Shown here: positions 7,966 to 15,447 of the stretch, in pieces
How positions within the stretch are numbered: position 1 is the first letter of the stretch
Layout: the number at the start of each line of letters is the position of its first letter
Translations under genes and position numbers: made by a program
Source: Anaerobranca californiensis DSM 14826
GTDB lineage: Bacteria; Bacillota; Proteinivoracia; Proteinivoracales; Proteinivoracaceae
Reading direction: 5' to 3'
Length of the DNA: 47,170 bases
Assembly (NCBI RefSeq): GCF_900142275.1
Contig: NZ_FRAI01000019.1
Location: 1-47,170, forward strand
The notes under the pieces: generated by a model
Seen by the model: the letters and a program-made list of their open reading frames with translations, nothing else
Told to the model about the DNA's origin: nothing
The model's database searches: none

Positions 7966-8682
7966 ATTTAACATCCTTCCAGTATCCTTTCCTTCTCTCC
8001 GAACTGAAAACAACCTTTCATCACAGAAGTTACAGATCTTTAAATCAATAAAGCTTCCTCTAAAACCAGCTTTTATTAAGTTGTGTTGGGAAGCCTTTTT
8101 TATATCAACACTATAAAATTTTCCTTGGGGTTTAATAATTTCTTCAGGGTAATTATACTTATTTATAAAAATATCTTGTAGATATTGGTCGTGTTGGACG
8201 TAACAATTTCCACAAATACCAGGGCCGTAAATTATTTGGATATTATCTAGGCTACTGCCCATTTTAATTAGTTCCTTTAAAATTTTCACCTCTAAACCTT
8301 CAACAATTCCCCGCCAACCACAATGGGCCAGTCCTAAAAAGGAATTCCTTTTATCATGGATGATAACAGGATAACAGTCGGCAGTGGTTATTCCTAAGTA
8401 TAAATTTTTTTCAGTGGTTATCAAACCATCGAATCCTTGGAGGTTTTGTTTTTCGGGATAAACCCCTTCCCCGCCATGGGAGTTATTTACTTTGATAAAT
8501 TCACTTCCGTTTTTTAATACAACCCTTACTATCTTGTCTAAAGGGATAATGGCTTCTTTAGAAAAATCTAGATAATTTTTCCAAACATCCCTGCCACCCC
8601 TTTGATAAAGCATGTTGCCACAGCTTTTAGTTGTTACCACTATATCTAAACCATTTTCTATAAATCTAAAAAATTTTTCCAT
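7948..8682 (-). CDS. pgeF: PgeF/YfiH (LACC1-type) multicopper-like purine nucleosidase/editing enzyme
   Basis: This 244-residue protein belongs to the YfiH/LACC1 family, once called polyphenol oxidases. Members have been reported as peptidoglycan-editing enzymes and as purine nucleoside phosphorylase/adenosine deaminase-like enzymes. The conserved zinc site His-Cys-His is visible as H69 (VNNSHGG), C103 (TADCYPVII) and H120 (GLAHCGWRG). The start is the ATG at 8682 (MEKFF); GGAGG is 7 bases upstream. The in-frame ATG at 8697 would place that site inside the gene. Being beside a nucleoside hydrolase and ribokinase fits a purine role. It is convergent with, and overlaps, the hydrolase gene. Confidence 0.82.
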   Translation of the reverse strand: MEKFFRFIENGLDIVVTTKSCGNMLYQRGGRDVWKNYLDFSKEAIIPLDKIVRVVLKNGSEFIKVNNSHGGEGVYPEKQNLQGFDGLITTEKNLYLGITTADCYPVIIHDKRNSFLGLAHCGWRGIVEGLEVKILKELIKMGSSLDNIQIIYGPGICGNCYVQHDQYLQDIFINKYNYPEEIIKPQGKFYSVDIKKASQHNLIKAGFRGSFIDLKICNFCDERLFSVRREGKDTGRMLNLVCMI

Positions 8683-8782
8683 ATATTTTACCTCCATAAT
8701 ATAGATTATTTTTTAAGGGTATATTAAAATATAAGTAAAGTATGTTATTACATAGTATATTATATTAAAAGGAGGGCAATCA

Positions 8783-9166
8783 ATGAATAAAACAATTATT
8801 TCTACAAAAAATGCTCCTGCAGCTATAGGTCCTTATTCACAAGCTGTAAGGGTAGGTAACTTCCTTTACACATCAGGTCAAATTCCCTTTGATCCAAAGA
8901 CAATGGAGTTAGTATCAACTGATATCAAAGAACAGACAAAACAAGTAATGGAAAATCTAAAGGCTATTTTAGAAGAAGCGGGTACAAGCTTTGATAAAGT
9001 AATTAAAACTACTGTTTTTATCAAAGATATGAACCAATTTGGTGATATTAACGAAGTTTATGCCCAATATTTTGGTGCAAACCCACCGGCGAGGTCCTGT
9101 GTAGAAGTGGCAAGATTGCCAAAGGATGTAGGTATCGAAATAGAGGCAATTGCTTTAGTAGAATAA
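8783..9166 (+). CDS. ridA: RidA-family reactive enamine/imine deaminase
   Basis: At 127 residues this is a standard Rid protein. It hydrolyses 2-aminoacrylate and related imines released by PLP enzymes. Signatures: [16 protein letters not shown] near the N-terminus, [11 protein letters not shown], and [14 protein letters not shown] with the catalytic arginine R104. The ATG follows AAAGGAGGG. It is divergent from the pgeF-like gene and ends at its own terminator, so it is probably transcribed alone. Confidence 0.95.
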   Translation: MNKTIISTKNAPAAIGPYSQAVRVGNFLYTSGQIPFDPKTMELVSTDIKEQTKQVMENLKAILEEAGTSFDKVIKTTVFIKDMNQFGDINEVYAQYFGANPPARSCVEVARLPKDVGIEIEAIALVE

Positions 9167-9171
9167 TAACG

Positions 9172-9202
9172 GGAAGAAGGATTCACCTTCTTCCTTATTT
9201 TT
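9172..9202 (+). terminator. Intrinsic terminator of ridA
   Basis: GGAAGAAGG (9172-9180) pairs with CCTTCTTCC (9186-9194), followed by ttattttta. Confidence 0.85.
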
Positions 9203-9220
9203 ATCTATCTTAGTAAAATT

Positions 9221-9249
9221 TTGCAGGAATATTGATTTTTTGCTAGAAT
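9221..9249 (+). promoter_or_regulatory. Probable promoter of the phosphohexomutase gene
   Basis: TTGCAG (9221-9226) and TAGAAT (9244-9249) are 17 bases apart, 37 bases before the start codon. Confidence 0.5.
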
Positions 9250-9285
9250 ATACATAAAGTTAAATAAAAGGTAGGGGTGAAGGAA

Positions 9286-10677
9286 ATGACAAAAATTAAA
9301 TTTGGAACTGATGGTTGGAGAGGTATTTTAGCCCAAGATTTTACCTTTGATAATGTGGAAAAGGTAGTAAAGGCAATATTAGCCCATGTCCATTATAAAG
9401 GGATGGGTAATAAAGGTTTAGTTGTAGGATATGATACTAGATTTTTAGGAGAAAAATTCGCTGAACTTGCTACTAAATTAGCTAACAGTTGGGGGATCAA
9501 TGTTTATTTAACAGATAAACCTACTCCAACACCGGTGATTGCTTATGGGGTAAAAGAGAAAGGTGCTGCAGGGGCGATAATGTTTACTGCAAGTCATAAT
9601 CCCCCGGAATACAATGGGATTAAGTTTATTCCCCATTACGCCGGTCCAGCCACTTTAGAAATTACTAAAGATATTGAAAAACATCTACATAATCCACAAG
9701 ATTATACCGCTGAAGTGGAAGGTGAAAGGATCATTTACAATCCTTGGTTAGACTATAAAAGGCATTTAACATCACTGTTAGATCTTTCAAAACTCAAAGG
9801 GTTAAAAGTTGTGGTAGACCCTATGCATGGAGCGGGGGCAGAATATCTACCTTCATTATTAGAAGAAGTAGGTTGTGAAGTAATAAAGATTAATACCAAT
9901 AAAGATCCATATTTTGGGGGAAGTTTACCGGAGCCAAACCTTGAACACCTAGAAGAATTGGTAAATAAAGTTAAAGAAGAGGGTGCCCAATTAGGGTTAG
10001 CATTAGATGGTGATGCCGATAGATTTGGAATAGTAGATCACGAAGGGAATTATTATGTCCCTAACCAGTTAATACCCCTATTATTCCAGTATTTAGCAGA
10101 AGAGGACAGTACCCAAAATAGGGTAATTCGGACAGTAGCTACTACCCATTTAATCGATAAAATGGCGGCAAAACTTGGCTATGAAGTAACAGAAACCCCT
10201 GTAGGTTTTAAATATGTAGGAGAAGCTATGGAACAAGGGGGAGTATTAATTGGCGGTGAAGAAAGTGGTGGAGCTAGTATCCATGGCCACATACCAGAAA
10301 AAGATGGCATATTAGTGGATTGTTTAGTGGCTTTAATGGTAGTAAAGAAAGGGCCGTTAAAGGATCAATGGAATAATTTATTAAAAGAATACGGTAACTT
10401 TGTAAGTGCAAGATTAGATTTAAGGGTACCGGAAGAAAAGAAAGAAAGTATTTTAAATAACCTGAAAGAAAATACCCCTAAGGAAGTTGCTGGGTTGAAG
10501 GTAGTATCTGTAAATCGAATTGATGGAACAAAGATGTTGTTGGAAGATGGCAGCAGTTGGGTACTTTTTAGACCATCTGGCACAGAACCCCTCTTAAGGG
10601 TATATATTGAAAGCAATTGTCAAGACACCTTTGACAAAATAGCCCAGTGGGCAAAAGGATATTTAGATGTAGAATAA
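9286..10677 (+). CDS. Phosphoglucomutase/phosphomannomutase family enzyme
   Basis: This 463-residue alpha-D-phosphohexomutase has the four family signatures in order: FGTDGWRGI near residue 6, the phosphoserine loop FTASHNPPEYNG with S103, the Mg2+ loop LDGDADRFG (about 241-249), the sugar loop GGEESGG (about 324-330) and the phosphate-binding FRPSGTEPLLRVYIE near the C-terminus. FGTDGWRG rather than FGTDGVRG argues against a classical GlmM; glucose-1-phosphate or mannose-1-phosphate specificity is open. I use the ATG at 9286, 7 bases after AGGGGTGA, instead of the in-frame GTG at 9277. It is flanked by terminators and so is monocistronic. Confidence 0.9.
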   Translation: MTKIKFGTDGWRGILAQDFTFDNVEKVVKAILAHVHYKGMGNKGLVVGYDTRFLGEKFAELATKLANSWGINVYLTDKPTPTPVIAYGVKEKGAAGAIMFTASHNPPEYNGIKFIPHYAGPATLEITKDIEKHLHNPQDYTAEVEGERIIYNPWLDYKRHLTSLLDLSKLKGLKVVVDPMHGAGAEYLPSLLEEVGCEVIKINTNKDPYFGGSLPEPNLEHLEELVNKVKEEGAQLGLALDGDADRFGIVDHEGNYYVPNQLIPLLFQYLAEEDSTQNRVIRTVATTHLIDKMAAKLGYEVTETPVGFKYVGEAMEQGGVLIGGEESGGASIHGHIPEKDGILVDCLVALMVVKKGPLKDQWNNLLKEYGNFVSARLDLRVPEEKKESILNNLKENTPKEVAGLKVVSVNRIDGTKMLLEDGSSWVLFRPSGTEPLLRVYIESNCQDTFDKIAQWAKGYLDVE

Positions 10678-10682
10678 AGCTG

Positions 10683-10707
10683 AAGGGAGCCACAGGCTCC
10701 CTTTTGT
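10683..10707 (+). terminator. Intrinsic terminator of the phosphohexomutase gene
   Basis: AAGGGAGCC (10683-10691) pairs with GGCTCCCTT (10695-10703) around a 3-base loop, followed by a short T run. Confidence 0.85.
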
Positions 10708-10750
10708 GGTATAATAATAGTTAGAAATATATAGGTTAGGAGTTTTGTAA

Positions 10751-12439
10751 ATGGAAATAACAATTTACGATATATTTATCAACTTGCTTAACAATCTAGG
10801 ACTTATCGTCATGATTGCCTTTTTACTTACGAAAATTCCCCAGTTTCAAAACCTTGTTATGGAAGAAAATATAGGTCTTAAAGGGAAAGTTCTACTAGCT
10901 GTAATTTTTGGCTTATTTGGCATTTTGGCAACATACAACGGTTTCCCTGTAGAAGGGGCCATCGCCAATGCCAGGGTAGTAGGTGTTATTGCCGGTGGAC
11001 TTATAGGAGGGCCGATAGTGGGAATAGGGGCAGGATTAATAGCTGGTGTTCATCGTTATGCCATTGATATTGGAGGCTTTACAGCCTTAGCTTGTGGTGT
11101 TGCCACAGTAGTTGAAGGAATTATAGGGGGATACAGTAAAAAGATTTTAAAGAAAAGTACTATAAATCCTAAAACTGCCTTTTACATTGGAGTGTTAGGA
11201 GAGTTAACCCAAATGGCTCTGATCCTCCTCATTGCTAGGCCCTTTGAACGGAGCTTAAACTTGGTGAGGATAATAATCCTGCCAATGACCATTTTAAACA
11301 GTTTAGGAATAGCATTGTTTATTATGATAATACACAATATCTATAAAGAAAGGGAACGGAATGAAGCATATTTAGCAGGAAAAGTTTTATCAATTGCCAA
11401 TAAAACCCTCCCATATTTCCGGAAAGGGTTAAATTTTGAATCAGCCCAATGGGCAGTGGAAACAATATATAAACACACTAATGTAACGGCGGTGGCAATA
11501 ACTGATAAAGAAAAAATTTTGGGATTTATAGGTTTAGGAGAAGATCATCATAAACCAGGAATGGCTATCAAAACTTTATTAGCTAAAAAAGTTATTAATA
11601 CTGGAACAAAAAGTGTAGGTTATACTAAAACAGATATCGGTTGTGACCACCGAGATTGTAAGTTAGGTTCTGCTATTATGGTACCTTTAAAAAACGGTAT
11701 CCATTCCATTGGATCTTTAGTGTTTTTCAGTAAAGTATCTAATGGAATTTCCAAAGTTGATATTGAATTAGCCACAGGTTTAGCTAGCCTTTTTTCTACC
11801 CAAATAGAACTAAGTAACATAGAAAAACAAAAAGAGGATATAAATAAAGCGGAACTTAGAGCCCTTCAGGCCCAAATCAATCCACATTTTCTTTTTAATG
11901 CCCTAAATACTATCGTTTCCCTTTGTAGAACCCGTCCGGAAACGGCCAGAGAGTTACTTTTACATTTGGCAGATTTCTTTAGAAAAAATCTACAAAGGGC
12001 AGGAGATTTAGTTTCTCTAAGTACAGAAATCGGTCATGTAAGGTCTTATCTAGCCATAGAAAAAGCCCGATTTGGGGATAAAATAAATGTACAGTTCGAT
12101 ATAGATGAAGATATAACTTGTCAAATTCCCCCTTTGATACTACAGCCTTTAGTGGAAAATGCCGTAAAACACGGACTTATCCCTAAAAAAGGGAAAGGGA
12201 ATATTCTCATCAAAGCAGAAATAGATAAAGGGGAATTATTAATTAAGGTAAAAGATGATGGGGTGGGAATGGATTGTATAAGTAAAGGAAAAGATCCCAA
12301 AGGTTGTGGAATCGGTTTACAAAATGTCAATGACCGGTTAGTTAATATGTATGGTGAAGAATATAAATTGAAGATTAACTCTAAATTAGGTGAAGGTACT
12401 ACTATTGTAATGAGGATACCATTAAATAAGGGGAGATAA
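10751..12439 (+). CDS. LytS/BtsS-type sensor histidine kinase
   Basis: This 562-residue protein has the LytS layout. A 5TM-LYT membrane module comes first (about 1-200, including GLIGGPIVGIGAGLIAGVHR), then a GAF-like domain with a Cys/His patch (GCDHRDCKLGSAI, about 297-310). The His_kinase domain carries LQAQINPHFLFNALNTI with phosphorylatable H379, and the ATPase ends the protein with VENAVKHGL, DDGVGMD and GIGLQNVNDRL. The partner response regulator starts 2 bases after the stop, and a CstA-family transporter follows. In E. coli the related BtsS senses pyruvate and controls the CstA-like pyruvate transporter BtsT, so a similar role is plausible here. A TATAAT at 10710-10715 may be the -10 box. 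Confidence 0.9.
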   Translation: MEITIYDIFINLLNNLGLIVMIAFLLTKIPQFQNLVMEENIGLKGKVLLAVIFGLFGILATYNGFPVEGAIANARVVGVIAGGLIGGPIVGIGAGLIAGVHRYAIDIGGFTALACGVATVVEGIIGGYSKKILKKSTINPKTAFYIGVLGELTQMALILLIARPFERSLNLVRIIILPMTILNSLGIALFIMIIHNIYKERERNEAYLAGKVLSIANKTLPYFRKGLNFESAQWAVETIYKHTNVTAVAITDKEKILGFIGLGEDHHKPGMAIKTLLAKKVINTGTKSVGYTKTDIGCDHRDCKLGSAIMVPLKNGIHSIGSLVFFSKVSNGISKVDIELATGLASLFSTQIELSNIEKQKEDINKAELRALQAQINPHFLFNALNTIVSLCRTRPETARELLLHLADFFRKNLQRAGDLVSLSTEIGHVRSYLAIEKARFGDKINVQFDIDEDITCQIPPLILQPLVENAVKHGLIPKKGKGNILIKAEIDKGELLIKVKDDGVGMDCISKGKDPKGCGIGLQNVNDRLVNMYGEEYKLKINSKLGEGTTIVMRIPLNKGR

Positions 12440-12440
12440 C

Positions 12441-13151
12441 ATGAAAATTTTAATAGTAGATGATGAGTTGCTAGCTAGAGAAGAATTAAAATATCTGTTA
12501 TCTAAAGATAAGAGATTGGAGATTGTAGGGGATGTAGGGAGTTTAGATGATGCATTGGAGATTATCAATAAAAGGGAAGTTGATTTGATATTTTTAGATA
12601 TCCAGATAAATAATGAAAATGGTGTAGAGTTTGCAGAACAAATTAAAGAAAAGGAAATGGGAGTGATTTTTGCAACTGCCTATGATCAATATGCAGTTCA
12701 AGCATTTTCATTAAATGCTATCGATTATTTACTTAAACCCTTTTCTGAAGAGAGGGTTCTGCAGAGTATTGATAAAGCCTTTAAGAAAATAAATAAAAAA
12801 GAAAAACCTTCTCCCTTTAGAAAACTAACTTTTTGGAATGAAGAAAAAATGGTGGTAGTGGCACCGGAAGAAATTCTCTATTTAACAGTAGAAGATAGAA
12901 AGGTAATGATCTATACAACTAAAGGGATTTTAACAGATAATGGACCATTACAATCAACTATTGAAAAATTAGATCCTAATCTTTTCATCAGAACCCATCG
13001 GAGTTTTGTAGTTAATATTGAAAAAATAGAAGAGATAATTCCATGGTTTAATAACACATATATATTAAAAATTGTCGGTTTAAAAAATGTAGAAATACCA
13101 GTTAGTCGAGGATATATCCAAGAATTTAAAAAACGAATAGGTTTAATGTAA
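12441..13151 (+). CDS. LytTR-type response regulator
   Basis: This 236-residue regulator has an N-terminal receiver (1-115) with the acidic pair at D7/D8 (IVDDEL), phospho-acceptor D53 (IFLDIQ), a Thr at FATAYD and the Lys in YLLKPF. A LytTR DNA-binding domain follows (about 130-232: ILYLTVEDRKVMIYT, FIRTHRSFVVNIEKI, EIPVSRGYIQEFKKRIG). LytTR proteins bind pairs of 9-10 bp direct repeats about two helical turns apart and usually activate a nearby transporter or exported-peptide gene. The start is 2 bases after the kinase stop, so the two are translated as a unit. The likely target is the cstA-like gene, 106 bases downstream. Confidence 0.93.
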   Translation: MKILIVDDELLAREELKYLLSKDKRLEIVGDVGSLDDALEIINKREVDLIFLDIQINNENGVEFAEQIKEKEMGVIFATAYDQYAVQAFSLNAIDYLLKPFSEERVLQSIDKAFKKINKKEKPSPFRKLTFWNEEKMVVVAPEEILYLTVEDRKVMIYTTKGILTDNGPLQSTIEKLDPNLFIRTHRSFVVNIEKIEEIIPWFNNTYILKIVGLKNVEIPVSRGYIQEFKKRIGLM

Positions 13152-13153
13152 GG

Positions 13154-13220
13154 CAATTTATACCGGATTATTTGCAAGTTAAGCGGAAAAACACAAAAAT
13201 TTTTAAAATACCTTTATAAT
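13154..13220 (+). promoter_or_regulatory. Activator-type promoter of the cstA-like gene with candidate LytTR repeats
   Basis: A clear TATAAT (13215-13220) has no matching -35 box at 17 bases, as expected for an activator-dependent promoter. Upstream lies CAAGTTAAG (13175-13183), which fits the LytTR/AgrA-type consensus in 8 of 9 positions. A weaker copy, CAATTTATA (13154-13162), sits exactly 21 bases earlier. The positions would be about -48 and -69. The assignment is inference from motif and context. Confidence 0.4.
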
Positions 13221-13257
13221 TAGATATGTCTCAATAAAATAAAGGGGGATATATCTA

Positions 13258-14664
13258 ATGATCACATTTTTTTCTGCAATTATTTTACTTATTTTAGGTT
13301 ATGTGGTTTATGGTGCTTTTGTTGAAAAAGTATTCGGGATCAATGAACAGGCAAAAACACCGGCAACGGAAAAAGAAGATGGTGTTGACTATGTGCCAAT
13401 GGATTGGAAAAGAATATACCTTATTCAATTTTTGAATATCGCTGGATTAGGACCTATCTTCGGTGCAGTAGCTGGGGCGTTATGGGGTCCAGCGGCATTT
13501 TTGTGGATTGTTTTTGGTTGTATTTTCGCAGGTGCCGTACATGACTATTTTTCAGGTATGCTTTCTATTCGCCATAGTGGAGCTAGTATCTCAGAAATTG
13601 TCGGTATTTATCTAGGTAGTGGTGTTAAACAAGTAATGCGGGTATTTTCAGTAGTATTACTTATCTTAGTAGGTACTGTATTTATGTCTGGACCTGCAGG
13701 ATTACTTTCTAACTTAACAGGTATGGGATTACAAACTTGGATTGGTATAATTATAGTATATTATTTCTTAGCTACTATCCTTCCTGTTGATAAAATCATT
13801 GGTAAAATCTATCCATTATTCGGTGCCGCCCTTTTAATAATGGCAGTAGGTATTGCTGGAGGTCTAATCTTTAAAGGTTACCAAATACCTGAAATAACTT
13901 TCCAAAACCTTCATCCTAGAGGACTTCCAATTTGGCCATTATTATTTATAACTATTGCCTGTGGAGCTATAAGTGGTTTCCACGCTACCCAATCTCCAAT
14001 GATGGCCCGTTGTGTGACAAACGAAAAATATGGTAGAAGGGTATTTTATGGTACAATGATTGCAGAAGGTATTATCGCCTTAATCTGGGCCGCTGCTGCC
14101 ATGACTTTCTTCGGTGGTACAGAAGGTTTAGCTGCAGCTGGTGCTCCAGCGGTAGTTGTTAATACCATCTCTACAGAGGTTCTAGGTGTAGTAGGAGGTA
14201 TTTTGGCAATGCTTGGAGTTATCGCATGTCCCATCACCTCTGGAGATACTGCCTTTAGAAGTGCTAGATTGACAATAGCAGACTCCTTAGGAATTGAGCA
14301 AAAATCCATAGGAAAACGCTTAATTTTAGCGATACCTTTATTTATTATCGGTTTCACTTTAACTAGAATTGACTTCACTATCATTTGGAGATATTTCGCT
14401 TGGTCCAACCAAACATTAGCTATGATGGTTCTTTGGGCGGCAGCAGCATATTTATCCGTTAATAACAAACTCCATTGGATCGCTACAGTTCCAGCAACTT
14501 TTATGACGGCAGTTTCAGTAACCTATATCTTACAAGCTCCAGAAGGATTTAGTTTAGCTACTAATATATCTTATCCAATAGGTTTAGGGGTAGCCTTAGC
14601 AGCCTTGGTAGGATTCTTGCTTGTAGGAAAATCCCTGCCAGACAAAGATAAAATATCTGCATAA
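13258..14664 (+). CDS. cstA: CstA-family transporter (carbon starvation/pyruvate or peptide uptake)
   Basis: This 468-residue integral membrane protein has the CstA hallmarks: NIAGLGPIFGAVAGALWGPAAFLW, GAVHDYFSGMLSIRHSGASI, GFHATQSPMMARC (about residues 240-252), and CPITSGDTAFRSARL. About 12 hydrophobic segments are visible. It is shorter than E. coli CstA (about 700 residues) and of the compact clostridial type, lacking the C-terminal extension. CstA homologues have been linked to peptide uptake and, for BtsT, to pyruvate/H+ symport. The ATG follows AAAGGGGG at 9 bases. The LytS/LytTR pair directly upstream is the presumed regulator. Confidence 0.92.
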   Translation: MITFFSAIILLILGYVVYGAFVEKVFGINEQAKTPATEKEDGVDYVPMDWKRIYLIQFLNIAGLGPIFGAVAGALWGPAAFLWIVFGCIFAGAVHDYFSGMLSIRHSGASISEIVGIYLGSGVKQVMRVFSVVLLILVGTVFMSGPAGLLSNLTGMGLQTWIGIIIVYYFLATILPVDKIIGKIYPLFGAALLIMAVGIAGGLIFKGYQIPEITFQNLHPRGLPIWPLLFITIACGAISGFHATQSPMMARCVTNEKYGRRVFYGTMIAEGIIALIWAAAAMTFFGGTEGLAAAGAPAVVVNTISTEVLGVVGGILAMLGVIACPITSGDTAFRSARLTIADSLGIEQKSIGKRLILAIPLFIIGFTLTRIDFTIIWRYFAWSNQTLAMMVLWAAAAYLSVNNKLHWIATVPATFMTAVSVTYILQAPEGFSLATNISYPIGLGVALAALVGFLLVGKSLPDKDKISA

Positions 14665-14677
14665 ATATAAATAAATT

Positions 14678-14706
14678 AGACCAGCCTTGTTCGGCTGGTC
14701 TTTTTA
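14678..14706 (+). terminator. Intrinsic terminator of the cstA-like gene
   Basis: AGACCAGCC (14678-14686) pairs with GGCTGGTCT (14693-14701), followed by TTTTT. Confidence 0.93.
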
Positions 14707-14837
14707 TGTTAGTATAATTAAATTTTATGGAATGTATAAAAAACTCTGAACAAAGAAAGCAGGAATCTTAAAATATTTCTCGAATAAAATTTATTAAGAA
14801 AGTTATTACATTCACAAATTAATATAAGGGGATGAAC

Positions 14838-15016
14838 TGTGCGGGAGAGACCACTTAAATGTGGCGCCGAAGGAGCAATTTTACCTTAAGCCAAGGGGTA
14901 AAATAAACTCTCAGGCAAAAGGACCGCTAAGGGACCAAACTCTGGAAAGTCCGAAAGGGCACCGAAGGAGCAACCCTTCTTGAGGGGAAATCTCTCAGGT
15001 TTAAAGACAGAGGCAA
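14838..15016 (+). ncRNA. Tandem glycine riboswitch (two aptamers)
   Basis: The conserved glycine-aptamer blocks appear twice. Aptamer 1: gcgggagagacc, gcgccgaaggagcaa and aactctcaggcaaaaggacc (about 14841-14924). Aptamer 2: ctctggaaagtcc, gcaccgaaggagcaa and aatctctcaggt...aaagacagaggc (about 14941-15014). It sits 52 bases before grdX and should turn on the glycine reductase operon when glycine is plentiful. Two consecutive aptamers are the commoner natural form of this riboswitch. Confidence 0.95.
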
Positions 15017-15017
15017 T

Positions 15018-15058
15018 GGCTATTTTAGCCCTTACCTTTTTTCTTTTTAAATAAAGGT
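15018..15058 (+). promoter_or_regulatory. Expression platform of the glycine riboswitch
   Basis: A small hairpin GGCTA/TAGCC (15018-15030) is followed by a T-rich tract with two T runs. ACCTTT (15034-15039) could also pair with AAAGGT (15053-15058), which covers the grdX ribosome binding site. Control by termination or by masking of translation both remain possible; the pairs are short. Confidence 0.45.
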
Positions 15059-15067
15059 GGTGGAAAT

Positions 15068-15424
15068 ATGTTAGTGATAACAAACAATTGTATGGTTGAA
15101 GAGCACTGTTATAATCGTAAAATTACAATAATCAAAGTAGAAACTTTAATGGAAGTTTTAATAAAAGGAAGGGATTTGGTACACAAAAACTATAATTTAT
15201 TAAACCATCCTTTATGTACCAGCATTAAACCTTACCCTAATTTATATAAAACAATTTTATTAGAGGAAGGAGAAAGGGTGGATTTTGCCTCTGTAAATCT
15301 TATAGAAAATGCTATCGGTGTAGCAAAAAAATTTGCTGAAAGGGAAATGGTAGCTTTAAGTAATGATGTTTTAAAGGATTATCAGCTCATAGATTACGGG
15401 GTTTTTTTAGAAACAATTAAATAA
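15068..15424 (+). CDS. grdX: GrdX family protein
   Basis: This 118-residue protein stands in the position of grdX, the small gene of unknown function that opens glycine/betaine reductase operons in Clostridia. It begins with MLVITNN, has a conserved middle (LIKGRDLVHKNYNLLNHPLCTSIKPYPNLYKTILL) and ends in a helical region. No membrane segment or known catalytic motif is visible. Translation starts at ATG after AAAGGTGGTGG, in the riboswitch platform. trxB follows after 23 bases. The assignment rests on both sequence impression and strict gene order. Confidence 0.85.
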   Translation: MLVITNNCMVEEHCYNRKITIIKVETLMEVLIKGRDLVHKNYNLLNHPLCTSIKPYPNLYKTILLEEGERVDFASVNLIENAIGVAKKFAEREMVALSNDVLKDYQLIDYGVFLETIK

Positions 15425-15447
15425 AACTATTAGGAGGGAAAGGAAAA

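Noticed and set aside
8683-8697. Upstream ATG start of the pgeF-like gene (minus strand)
   Set aside because: That ATG overlaps the GGAGG ribosome binding site of ATG 8682, so it would be inside the site used for the downstream start.
14046-14468. Long open frame (140 codons) on the minus strand inside the cstA-like gene
   Set aside because: Its codons are the complement of conserved CstA residues, the composition is odd for a protein, and there is no ribosome binding site. Similar minus-strand frames at 5463-5813, 17785-18108, 31349-31801 and 32168-32599 were rejected for the same reason.
14886-15083. Minus-strand open frame of 65 codons over the glycine riboswitch
   Set aside because: It overlaps the conserved aptamer sequence, has no ribosome binding site and resembles no known protein.
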